The notes: generated by a model not told the origin, from the letters alone. A DNA stretch of 64,000 bases from Halobacteria archaeon AArc-dxtr1 (GCA_025517425.1 JAOPJY010000001.1:1536217-1600216); one strand, 5' to 3'; counted from the stretch's first letter, positions 18,005-26,395 are shown. Numbers and translations are program-made.

Positions 18005-18448
18005 ATGGATCGCATCGAGTTCGTCTATACGCTGGGGATGTCCAACGAGGAGGTCGAAACGTACCTCAAACGTATCGGTACCGGAGTTCTCTCGCTCGCG
18101 TCGGACGACGACGCGTACGCGATTCCCGTCGCCCACCACTACGAAGACGAGACGCTCTACGTCCGCCTATCGACCGACGGTTCGAGTACGAAGCAATCGT
18201 ATCTCGAGGAGACAGAAACCGCGTGTCTCACACTGTACGACGTCGACCCGCCCAGAGAGTCCTGGAGCGTCGTCGTGACCGGGTCGCTCCGGCAACTCGA
18301 CAACCCCGAACGCGAGGGGTTCGACGCTGCAACGGTCAACGATTCGTTCCTCGAGTTGCGGGTCTTCGACGAGGACATCGAGGCGATCGACCTCAAGCTC
18401 TACGAGTTTGAGATCGACACGATCACCGGTCGAAAAACGGGAACATAG
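18005..18448 (+). CDS. Pyridoxamine 5'-phosphate oxidase-like FMN-binding protein
   Basis: 147 residues from ATG 18005. The split-barrel pattern is visible: GTGVLSLASDDDAYAIPVAH, LYVRLSTDGS(S)TKQSYLEE, ACLTLYDVDPPRESWSVVVTG, and the C-terminal acidic strand LYEFEIDTITGRKTG. Haloarchaea carry many such proteins, mostly of unknown substrate; members bind FMN, F420 or haem. It is divergent from trxA with a 131-bp shared upstream region. Upstream in-frame codons to 17915 have no clear start signal. Confidence 0.85.
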   Translation: MDRIEFVYTLGMSNEEVETYLKRIGTGVLSLASDDDAYAIPVAHHYEDETLYVRLSTDGSSTKQSYLEETETACLTLYDVDPPRESWSVVVTGSLRQLDNPEREGFDAATVNDSFLELRVFDEDIEAIDLKLYEFEIDTITGRKTGT

Positions 18449-18652
18449 CGGTCGAAAACCGGCGACAGAGGACGACGTGCGAACGTCTGGGTAAGCCCCG
18501 TGTTGTTACATTCAGACAATACAGCCACCGACCACCCCGTCAGGACGCAGTCGGTACCATCGTCGGGCCTCGTACTCGTCACGAAACCTGGAGGGACGTG
18601 ACAGCAGTGACGGAATAGTAGATGGCCAACGTTTGGTAGGGACTCAAATCGA

Positions 18653-19057
18653 TTAGCGTTCGGCCATCGGTGAGTCGCTGTCGACGTGGTCGTACTTGTC
18701 CTCGAACTCCTGGATGAGTTGGCCCATCTTCGCGTACCAGTCGTTTAACCGTCGTTGCATGTCGGTTGCGATCTGTGCGGGATCGGTCGGGTAGTAGACG
18801 TGGTAGTACCCACCCTGATCGTAGTTGACCTGCTCTTTCTGGATGAACCCTGCCTGGAGGAGGCGCTGGATCGAGCGGTAGGCCGTCGACCGTTCGCGGT
18901 CGACGCGCTCTGCCACCTCGTCGATCGTGAGCGACTCGTCGCTCTCGACCATCGCTCGGAAGCACTCCTTGTCCAGTTGCTTGAGGCCGTGAATACACTC
19001 TAACAATCCTTCGCACTCCATATCTTGCTGGAGTTGTTCTGCCATCGACGTAGCCAT
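18653..19057 (-). CDS. Winged helix-turn-helix transcriptional regulator (TrmB/MarR-like)
   Basis: 134 residues. A Cys-containing N-terminal helix (MECEGLLECIHGLKQLDKECF) precedes the winged HTH: LTIDEVAERVDRERSTAYRSIQRLLQAGFIQKEQ, then a Tyr-rich wing (YDQGGYYHVYYPTDP) and a C-terminal dimerisation helix. The family resembles TrmB-type and related archaeal regulators. Three Cys in the N-terminal 30 residues could make it a thiol or metal sensor. Its own promoter holds the palindrome ATTGCGCAAT just upstream of the TATA-like box, which suggests autoregulation and makes it the best candidate controller of the region. Confidence 0.88.
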   Translation of the reverse strand: MATSMAEQLQQDMECEGLLECIHGLKQLDKECFRAMVESDESLTIDEVAERVDRERSTAYRSIQRLLQAGFIQKEQVNYDQGGYYHVYYPTDPAQIATDMQRRLNDWYAKMGQLIQEFEDKYDHVDSDSPMAER

Positions 19058-19081
19058 GATAGCTACACCGAGGGGCCCGAC

Positions 19082-19089
19082 GGGTATAA
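19082..19089 (-). promoter_or_regulatory. TATA-like box of the winged-helix regulator gene
   Basis: The minus strand reads cttatacc about 28 bp before ATG 19057. Confidence 0.5.
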
Positions 19090-19101
19090 GGGTTATGTGA
19101 A

Positions 19102-19112
19102 TATTGCGCAAT
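19102..19112 (-). promoter_or_regulatory. ATTG-N2-CAAT palindrome in the regulator's own promoter
   Basis: ATTGCGCAAT is a perfect 10-bp palindrome about 12 bp upstream of the TATA-like box, the same arrangement as at trxA. Confidence 0.5.
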
Positions 19113-19252
19113 TGTGTTGTGCCGCCTCCTCAGCCCATCTGAGTGCGAATTCTGGAGTTTCTCTCGAAAAGTCGCGATCGTCACGCATCGAGCGATCGGA
19201 CGCTGAACGTGCCCAGAGTGATTGCTCGTACTCGGCCGAGAGCATTGGCTAG

Positions 19253-21106
19253 TCAGTCGTGGGGATGGAATCGCTTGGTGGCGCGCTCAACAGCTCCTGT
19301 CTGGCCGAGGAACGTCACCCGGTCGCCATCCCGGAGCTCATGATCGCCGGTCGGGACTTCGGTCGTGCCGTTTCGGTGGGTAAGCAGGCCGACGATGACG
19401 CCGTCAGGAATTTCGGCATTGAGGTCGGCGATCGTCTTCCCCACGAGATCCGTCGCCGTCACTTCGATCTCCTGGACGTCACCCGTTCGGCCGAGTTCGT
19501 TCATCCACGCCGATAGCGACGGCCGTTCGAGGACGTTCTCGAGCGACCACGCGGTCGCCATCGAGAGGTCGATCGCGTGGACGCCGAGCGATTCGAAGGC
19601 GTCGACGTTGTCGGGCTGGTTGACCCGCGACGCAACCTGTTCGACATCGAAGGTCGTCTTGGCGAGCTGACAGACTAGCAGGTTGACGTCGTCGTCGGGC
19701 GTGGTCGCGATGACCGTCTTCGCACCGTCTGCGCCCGCTTGCTCGAGGACGTCGGCGTCCGTGCCGTCGCCTTCGAGCGCAGTGAGACCGCGTTTGCGGG
19801 CTTTCTCGACCGCGTCAGGATTCTGGTCGACCAGCAGTACGTTTTCTCCGTCCTGTTCGAGCCGTTCTGCGAGAGACAGGCCGACCCGGCCTCCGCCGAT
19901 GAGTATCGTGCGCATTGGTGATACCTCGAGGTAGTTCGCGATCTGTCTCGCGAGGCCGGCCTGGAGGACGACCGTCGCGAAGATGATAAGGAAGACGGTG
20001 CCGGCGAGTAGCTGGGCTTCCTGTGGCCGACCGAGTGCCTGCAGTTCGACGGCGAACAGCGTCGCGACGCTGGCGGGGATGATCCCGCGGGGGCCGACCG
20101 CCGAGAGGAAGAGCCGCTCGTTGCGCGTGAACCGCGCGCCGGTCGTCGAGAGGTAGATGACTGCCGGTCGAAGCACCACGGAGATTGCGACGACGATGGC
20201 GATCCCGGCGAGGCCGAGCGCCCGGATATCGCCGAAGTCGATCAGTGCCGCGAGAGCGACGAAGACGAACGAAAGCACGACGACCGAGAGATCGTCGAGA
20301 AAGTCGATCACGTCCTCGTGGTAGGGGAGATCGACGTTTCCAAGTGCGAATCCGGCCATCGCGGCGGCAGCGATACCCGTCTCGCTGGCGATCGTCTCGG
20401 CGCCGCCGTAGGCGACGACGATTCCGGCGAGGACGATCAACCGGGCGTGCAGCGGAGCCGCACACGGCCTGGACCGCCCGCGATCGAGGAGCAGCCACAC
20501 GACGGCGGCGACGATCGCACCGAACGCGAGTCCGACGACCAGTCGCATCGCGAAGTCGCCGACGAGGGCGGCCGGGGTACCGTTGCCCGCGACGAGCACT
20601 TCGAAGACGGCGACCACCAGGATCGCCGCGGTGACGTCGTTGATGATTCCCTCTCCCTCGAGGAGGGCCGCAACGTGGTCTCTGACGGTAACGACCTGGA
20701 GGATGGGGCCAACCACCGTCGGACCGGTTGCGATCAACAGCGCGCCGACCAGCAGGCCGACCTCGAGACTGGTCTCGAGGAAGACGACGACCGCGGCCGC
20801 CGTCCCCAGCCAGGTGATCGCCGCGCCGACGGTAACGAGTCGGGTCAGCGCCGTCGGACTCTCGCGGAGTTTCTCGAGGCGGAGGTGGTAGCCGCCCTCG
20901 AAGAGGATGATCGCGACGCTGACGCCAACCATCGCCGAGAGGCCGCCGCCGAACGTTTCCTGTGAGACGATACCGAGCATCTCGGGCCCGATCGCGATCC
21001 CTGCGACGATCAAGAAGAGGACGCTCGGAATCCGCAGTCGGTCTGCGAGCACGCGGGAGGCGACGCCAAGTGCGAGCACGAGCGCGATGATCGCAATGAG
21101 GCTCAC
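19253..21106 (-). CDS. CPA-type cation/proton antiporter with C-terminal TrkA domain
   Basis: 617 residues. The first 390 form about twelve membrane helices of a Na+/H+ (or K+/H+) exchanger: GIAIGPEMLG, LLIATGPTVVGPIL, and the GEGIINDVTAAIL segment with the conserved charged residues of CPA antiporters. From about 398 begins a TrkA-N Rossmann domain (RTILIGGGRVGLSLAERLE) that binds NAD(H) or nucleotides as a gate, followed by a TrkA-C domain (about 530-610). Single gene, between the regulator and the TauE operon. The transported cation cannot be decided. Confidence 0.93.
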   Translation of the reverse strand: MSLIAIIALVLALGVASRVLADRLRIPSVLFLIVAGIAIGPEMLGIVSQETFGGGLSAMVGVSVAIILFEGGYHLRLEKLRESPTALTRLVTVGAAITWLGTAAAVVVFLETSLEVGLLVGALLIATGPTVVGPILQVVTVRDHVAALLEGEGIINDVTAAILVVAVFEVLVAGNGTPAALVGDFAMRLVVGLAFGAIVAAVVWLLLDRGRSRPCAAPLHARLIVLAGIVVAYGGAETIASETGIAAAAMAGFALGNVDLPYHEDVIDFLDDLSVVVLSFVFVALAALIDFGDIRALGLAGIAIVVAISVVLRPAVIYLSTTGARFTRNERLFLSAVGPRGIIPASVATLFAVELQALGRPQEAQLLAGTVFLIIFATVVLQAGLARQIANYLEVSPMRTILIGGGRVGLSLAERLEQDGENVLLVDQNPDAVEKARKRGLTALEGDGTDADVLEQAGADGAKTVIATTPDDDVNLLVCQLAKTTFDVEQVASRVNQPDNVDAFESLGVHAIDLSMATAWSLENVLERPSLSAWMNELGRTGDVQEIEVTATDLVGKTIADLNAEIPDGVIVGLLTHRNGTTEVPTGDHELRDGDRVTFLGQTGAVERATKRFHPHD

Positions 21107-21179
21107 GGCTGGTTGTAGGTTCCCCTATCGGGCGTGTGAGATCGTGGCTCGATACCGAACTGGTACGCCATCACAGTCA

Positions 21180-22208
21180 TCAGTCACTTCCGTCGGCAGC
21201 TGGCTGTACGCTCGAGTCCGGCTCCCTGGCCGACTTGAGGACCTGGTAGAGGATCATCGACGCGACGAAAAACGACGAGCCGACGAGCAGGAGGACGCTC
21301 ACCAGATCGAGTGCGCCCGTTCCCAGCCAGTTTGCGAGTTCCGAAAGCGCGATCCCGGCGCTGGCGAGCACCATCATGATCCCGAAGTAGACGATGACGT
21401 CGTCTTCGTCGACTCTCGTCGTCGCGGCCGAACCGATCCGGGCGCCGAGAGCGCTGCCAACCAGCAGCAAGGAGACGACCGTGAGGTCGACGCTGCCAGA
21501 CATTCCGTAGGTGAACGTGCCGAACGCACCCGAGAACAGCCCAGCGAACAGGCTAGTTCCAACAGCGGCAGTTAGCGGTGTGCCGATCAGGTAGTAGATC
21601 GCAGGCATGCGAATGAAGCCCCCACCGACACCGATGAGACCGGAGACGAGACCAACGCTCCCGCCGGCACCGCTGATCGTCCACAGCGACGCTCGGCCGC
21701 CGGAGGTCAGAGAGATCATCGGTGGGACGGTGTACGACTGGATTTTCTGGCCAACCGCCGGAATCTCGTCGTCGTCGACGTCCTCTTCGTCGCCCTCGGT
21801 GTCGGCGTCCAGATTTGCGGCTCGGCGCAGGAACAGCGCCCCGATCCCCCCCAGCAGGACGACGTACGCGACGCCCGTGACGAGGTTCGCAACGCCGAGC
21901 GCCTCGAGGCCGAAGACGAGTCGACTCCCGAGTTCGATCCCGATCGAGAGGACGACGAACAGGATCGCACCGAGTTTGTAGTCGACCTGGCCGACGTCGT
22001 AGTGTTTGAGGACGGCAATCACTGAGGTGCCAAAGTAAAACGCCAGCCCGCTGCCGATCGCGACGGAGGCGGGGTAGTCGAGGAGCAACAGCGTCGGCGT
22101 GATCAGGAACGAACCGCCCATTCCGAAGAAGCCGAACAGTACTCCGACCATAAAGCCGAAGCTCACGAACAGCATCAGCAGGGCCAGACTGAGTCCGAAT
22201 AGCTCCAT
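21180..22208 (-). CDS. TauE/SafE-family sulfite/sulfur-anion exporter
   Basis: 342 residues. The duplicated TauE signature is present: VLFGFFGMGGSFLITPTLLL in the first half and SGLIGVGGGFIRMPAIYYLIG in the second. About eight membrane helices are split by an acidic cytoplasmic loop (NLDADTEGDEEDVDDDEIPAV). The family exports sulfite, sulfoacetate or related anions. Its ATG follows directly after the stop of the 49-residue gene upstream, so both are one message. Location among sulfur-transfer genes supports a sulfur-oxyanion substrate (inference). Confidence 0.92.
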   Translation of the reverse strand: MELFGLSLALLMLFVSFGFMVGVLFGFFGMGGSFLITPTLLLLDYPASVAIGSGLAFYFGTSVIAVLKHYDVGQVDYKLGAILFVVLSIGIELGSRLVFGLEALGVANLVTGVAYVVLLGGIGALFLRRAANLDADTEGDEEDVDDDEIPAVGQKIQSYTVPPMISLTSGGRASLWTISGAGGSVGLVSGLIGVGGGFIRMPAIYYLIGTPLTAAVGTSLFAGLFSGAFGTFTYGMSGSVDLTVVSLLLVGSALGARIGSAATTRVDEDDVIVYFGIMMVLASAGIALSELANWLGTGALDLVSVLLLVGSSFFVASMILYQVLKSAREPDSSVQPAADGSD

Positions 22209-22358
22209 CTATCGTGCGTCGGTGATCGTTTCGATCAGTGGTGTTGCGACTCGTTCGAGAACGCCGTAGCCGGCGTAGAGGGCGACCGCTTGAACGAGGA
22301 TGACGGCTACGAGCAGCGTCGCCTGTATCGGTGCGGGGAGCGCCACGGATTCGATCAT
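22209..22358 (-). CDS. 49-residue single-helix membrane protein, TauE partner
   Basis: A short frame from ATG 22358 to TAG 22209, encoding a 49-residue protein with one hydrophobic helix (ATLLVAVILVQAVALYAGYG) and a short polar tail (LERVATPLIETITDAR). No gap separates its stop from the ATG of the tauE-like gene, which supports that it is real. Similar very short proteins accompany such transporters in haloarchaea to my knowledge, but I cannot name the family securely. It may be an accessory subunit. Confidence 0.72.
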   Translation of the reverse strand: MIESVALPAPIQATLLVAVILVQAVALYAGYGVLERVATPLIETITDAR

Positions 22359-22785
22359 CCCGTCCACCCCTCGTCGACGTCCAGTTTTGTGCAGACCATG
22401 GGTTTCTACTCACTCTCATCTACCCGGAGGAGGTGTATAACGCTTTTGGGCCTCGTGTACAATATTACTGCAAGATATGGCACGGATATCCAACGAGAAT
22501 ATCTGTATACGTTATGCAGATATCAGCAGCCACGCGACGGTCCGATTTTCGCCCCATATCCCATCATCCGCGTGATACGTGTCATTCGCGGCACTTTGGA
22601 GGTTCTAGTGGCGTATGATGGTAGCGAACGAACCATTGTGATAGATTCAAGCAGCAGTCCCTGAACGGCGGGTGACTAATTATGGAGAACAATCTGGACA
22701 CTCACCCGACTGAAACTTCGGCTCTCGAGGAGACAGTATATTGGGGAACCCAAACAATATTATATCGGCAGACCCTACGACCGGT
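22359..22785. other. 427-bp AT-richer intergenic region
   Basis: It holds the promoter of the TauE operon: on the minus strand gttatac at about 22433-22440, with a TATTGTACAC half-palindrome at 22455-22465 upstream of it. A short stress-protein-like fragment lies at 22596-22664, and the promoter of the stress-protein gene at 22750-22785 includes acaatattatat. The base composition is clearly less GC-rich than the genes around it. No convincing complete gene was found. Confidence 0.6.
22596..22664 (+). pseudogene. Possible universal-stress-protein N-terminal remnant
   Basis: A 22-codon frame (TTG 22596 to TGA 22664) reads MEVLVAYDGSERTIVIDSSS. The words VLVAYDGSE are the usual N-terminus of UspA proteins. 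The frame then ends. An intact stress-protein gene follows at 22786, so this may be the relic of a lost copy. It is too short to be sure. Confidence 0.3.
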
Positions 22786-23622
22786 ATGAAAGCGGTACTC
22801 GCAACCGACCTCTCGGCCGCCAGCGAGGCGACCATCGAGAACGAAACCTGTCTCGGGTGCCTCGGCCGAATCGGGATCGACGAGATGCACCTCGTGACGG
22901 TCATCCCGTCGAACGTCCACAGAGGGATGCCCGGAATCGACTTCGAAAAGCGACGACGGAAGGCGATTCGAAGCTACGAGCGCGTCATCCAGGCCGCCGG
23001 CTTCGACGTCGAGGTACACGTCGTTCGCGGGACACCACACAGGCGGATTCGGGGCATCGCCGAGACGATCGGTGCGAGCCTCACGGTCGTCGGCTCGCGG
23101 GGAAAAAGTCCGCTCGAGAACCGCGTCATCGGCTCGACGGCGCGCAACCTCGCGCGGACGACCGAGACGCCGCTGCTCGTCAACCGAGTCGAGCGCGAGG
23201 CCGACGATCCGTCCGTCGTCAGACAGCACCTCTTCCAGCGCATGCTGTACGCGACGGACTTCTCCGAGAACGCCGAGCGGGCGTTCGAGGCCTTCTCGTA
23301 TCTCCGTCACGCGACCCAAGAAGCGACGCTCGTCCACGTCGAGACGCCAAAGGATCCGGGACCGTCGAACAGTGACGAGCCCGAAACACAGCTGTCAACG
23401 CTCGCCGATCGGCTCGAAGAGTGGGACATCGAGACGCGAATCGAGGTCCGGCAGGGCGATCCGGCAGACGAAATCCTTGCCGTCGAAGACGCCGTCGACC
23501 CGACGACGATCCTCGTCGGCTCGCGCGGTCACAGTCGCCTTCGGAGACTGCTGCTTGGAAGTGTTTCAGAGGATCTCGTCGCGCGAGCGAACGGGAATGT
23601 GATGCTCGTGCCACCCGCCTGA
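22786..23622 (+). CDS. Two-domain universal stress protein
   Basis: 278 residues made of two UspA domains. Domain one starts KAVLATDLSAASEATIENE and ends with the phosphate loop VVGSRGKSPLENRVIGSTARN; domain two starts FQRMLYATDFSENAERAFEAF and ends LVGSRGHSRLRRLLLGSVSEDL. Both keep the ATP-binding G-2x-G-9x-G(S/T) pattern. A CLGCLG motif near residue 23 is unusual and could bind metal or sense thiols. ATG 22786 follows a TATA-like stretch (atattatat). Confidence 0.92.
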   Translation: MKAVLATDLSAASEATIENETCLGCLGRIGIDEMHLVTVIPSNVHRGMPGIDFEKRRRKAIRSYERVIQAAGFDVEVHVVRGTPHRRIRGIAETIGASLTVVGSRGKSPLENRVIGSTARNLARTTETPLLVNRVEREADDPSVVRQHLFQRMLYATDFSENAERAFEAFSYLRHATQEATLVHVETPKDPGPSNSDEPETQLSTLADRLEEWDIETRIEVRQGDPADEILAVEDAVDPTTILVGSRGHSRLRRLLLGSVSEDLVARANGNVMLVPPA

Positions 23623-23685
23623 GTGGAATCGGATCTTTTCGTGGGGGTTATCAGGCGCTCGGACGGCACACCCGTCCGACGTCGG

Positions 23686-24036
23686 TTAGCCGATCGTCAG
23701 TACGCGATCGGACGCAGTTACAATTTCGAGGAGGTCCGACATCGTCGACATCGGGCAGTACTCACTCTCTTCGCTGTCGCGAATCTCGAGACACGTCCCA
23801 CACGCCTGCAAATCACCTCCGGCATCGACGAACGCTTCCATCCGGTCACGGACGTCGAACTGCTCGTCTGTGATTTCCTCCGCTTCGACGCCCTCTCCGA
23901 GCAAAAACACCGATACCTCGTTTCCATCCTCAAGTGCCGTAATCCCGAGCCGAAGCGCGTTCCAGGCGCGTTCGGGATCCGCCGTTTCGAGTACGATGCT
24001 GAGACTACTGATCGAGGAGTCTGCTTCTTCGAGCAT
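23686..24036 (-). CDS. DsrE-family protein (putative sulfur carrier)
   Basis: 116 residues. The DsrE/DsrF fold is suggested by SSLSIVLETADPERAWNALR, EVSVFLLGEGVEAEEITDEQ and the Cys loop VDAGGDLQACGTCLEIRD; a third Cys (EYCPMST) follows. The first Cys of ACGTC is at the position used by sulfur-relay DsrE proteins to carry persulfide. ATG 24036 is chosen because the upstream residues belong to the promoter (minus strand gtttatag at about 24060-24067). Single gene. Confidence 0.88.
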   Translation of the reverse strand: MLEEADSSISSLSIVLETADPERAWNALRLGITALEDGNEVSVFLLGEGVEAEEITDEQFDVRDRMEAFVDAGGDLQACGTCLEIRDSEESEYCPMSTMSDLLEIVTASDRVLTIG

Positions 24037-24049
24037 GGTTGTGCTATAT

Positions 24050-24061
24050 GTCCCCAATACT
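24050..24061 (-). promoter_or_regulatory. AGTATTGGGGAC element in the DsrE promoter
   Basis: It lies between the TATA-like box and the start. It matches the AGTATTGGGAAC element before the CoA-disulfide-reductase-like gene in 11 of 12 positions. Confidence 0.4.
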
Positions 24062-24121
24062 ATAAACACTCGGTCGCGTTACTGGGAGGTCGAACGAAAG
24101 AAATCACGAAACAGCCGACGA

Positions 24122-24613
24122 TCACTCCGTCTGAACCTCGATATCTCCAACCTGCGTCGCTTCGTGGTATGTGCAGATGTACACAGACATCTCCTCAGAT
24201 GCGACGACTCCCTCAAGCGTCGTCTCCTCGCCTTCCTCGCCGACATCGTCGCTTTCGTAGTCGTCGATAATTTCGCCATCATCGTCTCGAATTTCGAGGT
24301 TGTGTGTCACGCCGTCGGCATTGACCCATCTAAAGTCGTATTCGTTCCCCTCGATGAGCGTAATAGTCGGGTTGTCTTCACCGTCGATGAGGGCCGGTTC
24401 TAGTCCGGTCCACGCTTCGACACGGCCTTCGAAGTAGAACTCGTCGACAGCCTCCCAGTCGTCGTCGGGTTCGTCAGTTTCTACGTCGTCCTCGTCCGAG
24501 ACTTCCTCGTCTGTGCCGTTTTCTTCACCAGGACCGCCACACCCTGCAAGTACAGCCATACCCGCTACACCGCTCGCTCCGAGGAGCGCACGACGTGTCA
24601 TAGTTCTATGCAT
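24122..24613 (-). CDS. Tat lipoprotein with cupredoxin domain
   Basis: 163 residues. The signal has TRRALLGASGVAGMAVLAGC with twin arginine and lipobox; an acidic linker follows. The C-terminal domain is plastocyanin/halocyanin-like: His in VTHNLEI and the ligand loop YICTYHEATQVG with Cys and the second His. The fourth (axial) copper ligand, usually Met in halocyanin, aligns with Gln. It should be an extracellular membrane-anchored copper electron carrier or copper-binding protein. ATG 24613 fits the TATA box at 24640-24646 (leaderless); ATG 24601 is an alternative. Confidence 0.83.
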   Translation of the reverse strand: MHRTMTRRALLGASGVAGMAVLAGCGGPGEENGTDEEVSDEDDVETDEPDDDWEAVDEFYFEGRVEAWTGLEPALIDGEDNPTITLIEGNEYDFRWVNADGVTHNLEIRDDDGEIIDDYESDDVGEEGEETTLEGVVASEEMSVYICTYHEATQVGDIEVQTE

Positions 24614-24810
24614 GGGGTGAACTACCACTAGATGGCTGCTTAAATAGCTATTAGAGGTGAGATAGACTGTCTGACCAGCCGAGCATTCGGCCTACGACAC
24701 GCATTGCAACGAGAGTCGACAGCAATAACGCAAGTTACGGAACTCAGAGAACCAACCCGCAGGTTCAGGTGGCTCGTCTGTTTGGGTACCCGCACTCGAG
24801 GTGGTTTCTC

Positions 24811-26157
24811 TCACTCGAGTTTCCCGCCCAGAACCTTCGCAGTGGTTAGGATCGGGTCCCAGACGGGACTGAACGGCGGTGCATACGCCAAGTCAGCGTT
24901 TTGGAGTTCAGAAACGGTCAGTCCGGCGTGCAGTGCCATCGCGAGCGTATCGATCCGCTTGGCACCTTCACGGCCGACGACGGTACCGCCGAGCACCGCT
25001 TCGCTCTCACGATCGGCGACCAGCGTCACCGTGAGCTCCGATCCGTCGGGATAGTAGTGAGCGCGCGATGCGGCCGAGATCGTCACCGAAACGGGATCGA
25101 AACCTGCATCGCGGGCGCGTTCCTCGTCGACGATGCCCGTTCGAGCGGCCCCGAGATCGAACGCCTTCACGATCGCGGTCCCCGCAATGTCGCCGACGAG
25201 CGTCGGATCACCGGTGACCGTCTGTCCAATCGCACGCCCAGCACGATTTGCAGTTAACGCCAGCGGAACGTGGTCCGGTTCGCCGGTCACGACGTGGCGC
25301 GCTTCCGCACAGTCTCCAGCTGCGTAAACGTTCTCGACGTTCGTCCGCCCGTACTCGTCCGTCGCGATCGCCCCCGTTGGACCGCGTTCGATACCGGCCT
25401 CGGCAGCGAGTTCGACGTTCGGACTCACACCGACGCCGACGATCGCAATGTCGGCAGCAACGGTTTCGTTTTCGAGTTCGACGCCGTCGACGCGCTCGTC
25501 GCCACGGAATCCAGAGACAGTAGTTTCGAGGTGGAGTTCGACCCCGTGCTCGCGAAGGTGGTCCTCGACGACCGACGCGACGGTCTCACCGAACGGCTGC
25601 ATGACGTGGGGAAGCATTTCGTAGAGGTGCACGTCGGCGCCGCGGGCCGACAGTGCCTCGGCCATCTCGATCCCGACGTACCCGCCGCCGACGATCGCGG
25701 CAGTCTCGAGCTCGTATCGCGTGACGAAGTCTTCGATAGCGTCGGCCTCGTCCATATCGTGAATGGTGAAGACGCCGTCGAGTTCCAGCCCGTCGAACGG
25801 TGGTTCGATCGCACGCGCACCGGTTGCGATCAGGAGGTCGTCGTACGGTTGTTTGTAGGGTTCGCCGCCGGCGTCGACCGTTACTTCCGCAGCGTCCGGA
25901 TCGATGGCGACGACTTCTGCACCCGTGCGAAGGTCGATATCTCGCTCGCTCCGGAACTCGTCGGGCGATATGGTGACGAGATCGTTTAGCTCGTCGACCG
26001 CTCCCTTCACGTAGTACGGCATCCCGCAGGCTGCGTACGATACCCACTCCCCTTTCTCGAAGACGACGACGTCTCCCTCCGGATTCTCTCGCTTTGCCTT
26101 GCTCGCAGCACTCATCCCCGCTGCGTCACCACCGATAACGACGAACGTGTTGCCCAT
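24811..26157 (-). CDS. CoA-disulfide reductase-like FAD/NAD(P)-dependent oxidoreductase
   Basis: 448 residues. N-terminal FAD motif VVIGGDAAGMSAASKAKRE, the single redox Cys in YAACGMPYYV (Cys44), NAD(P) motif AAIVGGGYVGIEMAEALSA, FAD motif VYAAGDCAEARHVV, and a C-terminal dimerisation domain (VSELQNADLAYAPPFSPVWDP) with the conserved tyrosine region of CoA-disulfide reductases, NADH oxidases and NAD(P)H-dependent polysulfide/persulfide reductases. A role in CoA persulfide or polysulfide reduction fits the neighbours but is inference. Single gene next to the second thioredoxin. Confidence 0.92.
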   Translation of the reverse strand: MGNTFVVIGGDAAGMSAASKAKRENPEGDVVVFEKGEWVSYAACGMPYYVKGAVDELNDLVTISPDEFRSERDIDLRTGAEVVAIDPDAAEVTVDAGGEPYKQPYDDLLIATGARAIEPPFDGLELDGVFTIHDMDEADAIEDFVTRYELETAAIVGGGYVGIEMAEALSARGADVHLYEMLPHVMQPFGETVASVVEDHLREHGVELHLETTVSGFRGDERVDGVELENETVAADIAIVGVGVSPNVELAAEAGIERGPTGAIATDEYGRTNVENVYAAGDCAEARHVVTGEPDHVPLALTANRAGRAIGQTVTGDPTLVGDIAGTAIVKAFDLGAARTGIVDEERARDAGFDPVSVTISAASRAHYYPDGSELTVTLVADRESEAVLGGTVVGREGAKRIDTLAMALHAGLTVSELQNADLAYAPPFSPVWDPILTTAKVLGGKLE

Positions 26158-26198
26158 ACACGGACAATCGGTCGGGTAGGGCTAAATTAGTTCTCGTA

Positions 26199-26210
26199 GT
26201 TCCCAATACT
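26199..26210 (-). promoter_or_regulatory. AGTATTGGGAAC element upstream of the CoA-disulfide-reductase-like gene
   Basis: It lies upstream of a weak TATA-like stretch (minus strand aatttag, about 26183-26189). It shares the AGTATTG half-site with the other promoters in the region. Confidence 0.4.
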
Positions 26211-26224
26211 CTGCAGCCAGACTG

Positions 26225-26395
26225 TCAGTCATTTCGACACCCACCGTGAGACGGTGGTGATGCAGCCCCATCGGTACGAACGACGAGGTATCCACTGACG
26301 AGAAAGACGACGCCGGACAGCAAGAATCCGACGTCCCAGAGGAGTGCCCCACCGGGCCCGTCGGGGAGGTCGGCGTCCGGGACGAACGCCGTCAC
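26225..26395 (-). pseudogene. C-terminal DUF2243-like membrane fragment
   Basis: 56 codons from GTG 26395 to TGA 26225. The middle ALLWDVGFLLSGVVFLVSGY resembles the last membrane helix of DUF2243 proteins, which are normally about 150 residues with four helices. Nothing of the N-terminal three helices is present upstream, where the promoter of the second thioredoxin lies. It may be a decayed gene, or a real small membrane protein expressed from a divergent promoter (minus strand caatataagc, 26411-26420). I recalled the family from memory, so the assignment is tentative. Confidence 0.4.

Noticed and set aside
18400-18582. A 60-codon minus-strand frame beyond the regulator gene
   Set aside because: It overlaps the 3' end of the flavin-binding protein gene antisense and shows no domain or promoter.
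20185-20634. Arg-rich 149-codon plus-strand frame over the antiporter gene
   Set aside because: More than a third Arg, opposite to transmembrane helices; artefact.
22331-22618. A 95-codon plus-strand frame in the TauE/USP gap
   Set aside because: Composition is rich in His, Arg, Tyr and Cys, unlike this proteome; it starts over the antisense of the 49-residue gene and has no promoter.
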